Source: Ilumatobacter sp. (GTDB lineage: Bacteria; Actinomycetota; Acidimicrobiia; Acidimicrobiales; Ilumatobacteraceae). From it: DNA of 6,885 nt. A program made the translations under genes and the position numbers. The notes beneath the pieces are model-generated. The model had not been told where the DNA came from. It saw only the letters and a program-made list of their open reading frames with translations, and did not search any database. Shown here piece by piece: positions 5,930 to 6,885 of the stretch; position 1 is the stretch's first letter; the number at the start of each line of letters is the position of its first letter. The stretch is from contig JAJCXU010000080.1 in assembly GCA_029263275.1 (NCBI GenBank), positions 1 to 6,885 of the forward strand, in the 5' to 3' direction.

Positions 5930-6170
5930 CGACTCGTGCACTGGTTCCCATTCCCGATGTGGCGCAATTGCTGCCTGAATTGTGACGCCCTCGCATGGTG
6001 TATCGACGTGATCGACACCCTTCTTGAACGATTCCACACACGGTGGTGACCCGCAGCGCCAAGGCAACCACCGACGGGGGCATTCGCCGGTCGACGAGAA
6101 CCGAAACGAGATCGAGTACGTGCCGCTCCGAGAATCCGGCGATGGCCTGCCAGCAATAGCATGCGTCTCA
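5930..6170. other. Divergent intergenic region between HD-GYP and M48 genes
   Basis: These 241 bp carry no convincing gene. Short symmetric elements are visible: CAATT/AATTG around 5965-5982, and GGTGT/ACACC flanking two ATCGAC copies at 5997-6019. Long open frames cross the region on both strands, but their translations are Arg/Pro-rich and unlike the neighbouring proteins, so they look like GC-driven artefacts. Promoters for both divergent genes should lie here. Only a TAGCAT box near 6157 stands out. Confidence 0.5.
6157..6162 (+). promoter_or_regulatory. Possible -10 box upstream of the M48 peptidase gene
   Basis: TAGCAT fits TANNNT and ends 8 nt before the proposed GTG start at 6171, the same spacing as TAGGAT to the GTG of the GH36 gene. 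The -35 region is weak (AATCCG at 6133-6138 with an 18-bp spacer). It is the main support for choosing this start. Confidence 0.25.
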
Positions 6171-6885
6171 GTGGAAGCAGGAGGGACAGCACAAAGTCGG
6201 CGTGGCCGGGGCACCCGCAACGTCGAGCGGTCGGCAGTGTGGGCCTTCGTTCCGGTCGTCGCGATGGCCCCATTCGCGCTGCTTGCACTCGCTGCGTTCT
6301 GGCTGCCGTTGCGCTTGATCAGCGACGTCCCGTTCTGGTGGGTCGTGCTCGCGTTCTCATGCCTCGGGCTGTTGCTGTTCGTTCGGCCGTTCCAGGCCGC
6401 CGTGCTCACTCCGCTGCTCGGCGCCCGCCAGCCCGACCCAGTCGAGGCGGATCGAATCACCACCGCATGGCGTGCGATTGCCCAAGCAAACCACCTCCCC
6501 ACCGGTCGCTACGTGGTCAGAGTGCTGCCGTCGGAGGAACTGAACGCCTTTGCCTGCGGGGGCCACCTCATGGTGGTCACGTCGTTCGCAGCCGCCCAGC
6601 TCAGCGACAGCCAGTTACGCGGCGTGTTGGCCCACGAGCTCAGCCATCACCTGGGGTTGCATACCGTGGCCATCACCATCGGCCACTGGATGTCGGCGCC
6701 GGTCGTCCTGCTCGCACGCATCGGCTTCTTCTTCGAGAACGTCGCGCACGCCGCGGCAGACAGCTTCGGGCGGCGATCACCCGTGATCGAGGCGATCGGC
6801 ATTTTGACCGCCGGGTTGGTCCGGGGCGCAGGGTGGGTGCTCAGTGCCGCCCGTCGGGCCGGTGACGCGCTCGGCGACTACGTCG
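6171..6885 (+). CDS. M48-family membrane zinc metallopeptidase, N-terminal part (runs off the window)
   Basis: This frame is open from a TGA at 6009 to the window end. From GTG 6171 it gives 238 codons. A basic N-terminus (SRRGRGTRNVER, 9-20) precedes two hydrophobic helices at about 25-45 and 54-71, so the protein is membrane-anchored. The peptidase domain follows: LNAFACGGHLMVV (about 127-139), then LAHELSHHLGLH with the zinc motif HELSH at 155-159 (His155 and His159 as ligands, Glu156 catalytic). This order matches the HtpX/Ste24-like M48 family, which degrades or processes membrane-associated proteins. The third zinc ligand, a glutamate further on, lies beyond the window. The start is uncertain: GTG 6120 and GTG 6237 are also in frame, and an AGGAGG at 6179-6184 has no start codon at proper distance in this frame. 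One TTA codon is at 6615. The gene is divergent from the HD-GYP gene. Confidence 0.9.
   Translation, partial: MEAGGTAQSRRGRGTRNVERSAVWAFVPVVAMAPFALLALAAFWLPLRLISDVPFWWVVLAFSCLGLLLFVRPFQAAVLTPLLGARQPDPVEADRITTAWRAIAQANHLPTGRYVVRVLPSEELNAFACGGHLMVVTSFAAAQLSDSQLRGVLAHELSHHLGLHTVAITIGHWMSAPVVLLARIGFFFENVAHAAADSFGRRSPVIEAIGILTAGLVRGAGWVLSAARRAGDALGDYV

Noticed and set aside
5930..6502. N-terminal extension of the HD-GYP frame up to 6502
   Set aside because: The added translation is low-complexity in character, unlike TPR sequence, and it overlaps antisense the M48 peptidase frame, which carries a clear membrane and metallopeptidase signature.

Overview
The window reads as chromosomal DNA of a high-GC actinobacterium. 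Coding frames have strongly G/C-biased third positions, GTG starts are likely, Shine-Dalgarno sequences are weak or absent at most starts, and TANNNT -10 boxes lie very close to some starts. The Lgt, TPR-HD-GYP and ferredoxin sequences would fit a member of the Acidimicrobiia (Ilumatobacter-like), but that placement is inferred from sequence feel, not from a search. There is no rRNA, tRNA, insertion sequence, CRISPR array or clear prophage gene. Six of the seven protein genes fall into recognisable families, and the seventh (the alpha/beta hydrolase) is assigned to a fold and subfamily only.

Left block (1-1947): the N-terminal 319 codons of a GH36 alpha-galactosidase-type glycoside hydrolase run leftward off the window. 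A DeoR-family repressor is transcribed divergently from it. The roughly 145 bp between them holds a plausible promoter for the hydrolase, an inverted repeat filling the -35/-10 spacer, and a cluster of TGTTCG/CGAACA inverted repeats that are good operator candidates. This looks like a locally regulated sugar-utilisation switch. A 28-bp near-perfect palindrome lies inside the hydrolase coding sequence.

Middle block (1967-5929), all leftward: in transcription order, a TPR plus HD-GYP protein (predicted cyclic-di-GMP phosphodiesterase), a two-cluster bacterial ferredoxin, an alpha/beta hydrolase of the Est30/monoacylglycerol-lipase type, and lgt (prolipoprotein diacylglyceryl transferase). The last two are 6 bp apart and almost certainly co-transcribed. 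The ferredoxin and HD-GYP genes are close enough (47 and 103 bp gaps) to be part of the same unit or to have their own promoters. Lgt carries a long acidic C-terminal tail containing an in-frame 6-bp tandem repeat that encodes Asp-Ala dipeptides.

Right block (5930-6885): a 241-bp divergent intergenic region, then the N-terminal part of a membrane-anchored M48 metallopeptidase (HELSH motif) running rightward off the window.

I did not find a convincing undescribed multi-gene system. The best leads are the operator architecture between the glycoside hydrolase and its regulator, the intragenic palindrome, the repeat-bearing Lgt tail, the sensor-less TPR-HD-GYP protein, and hints of leaderless starts.
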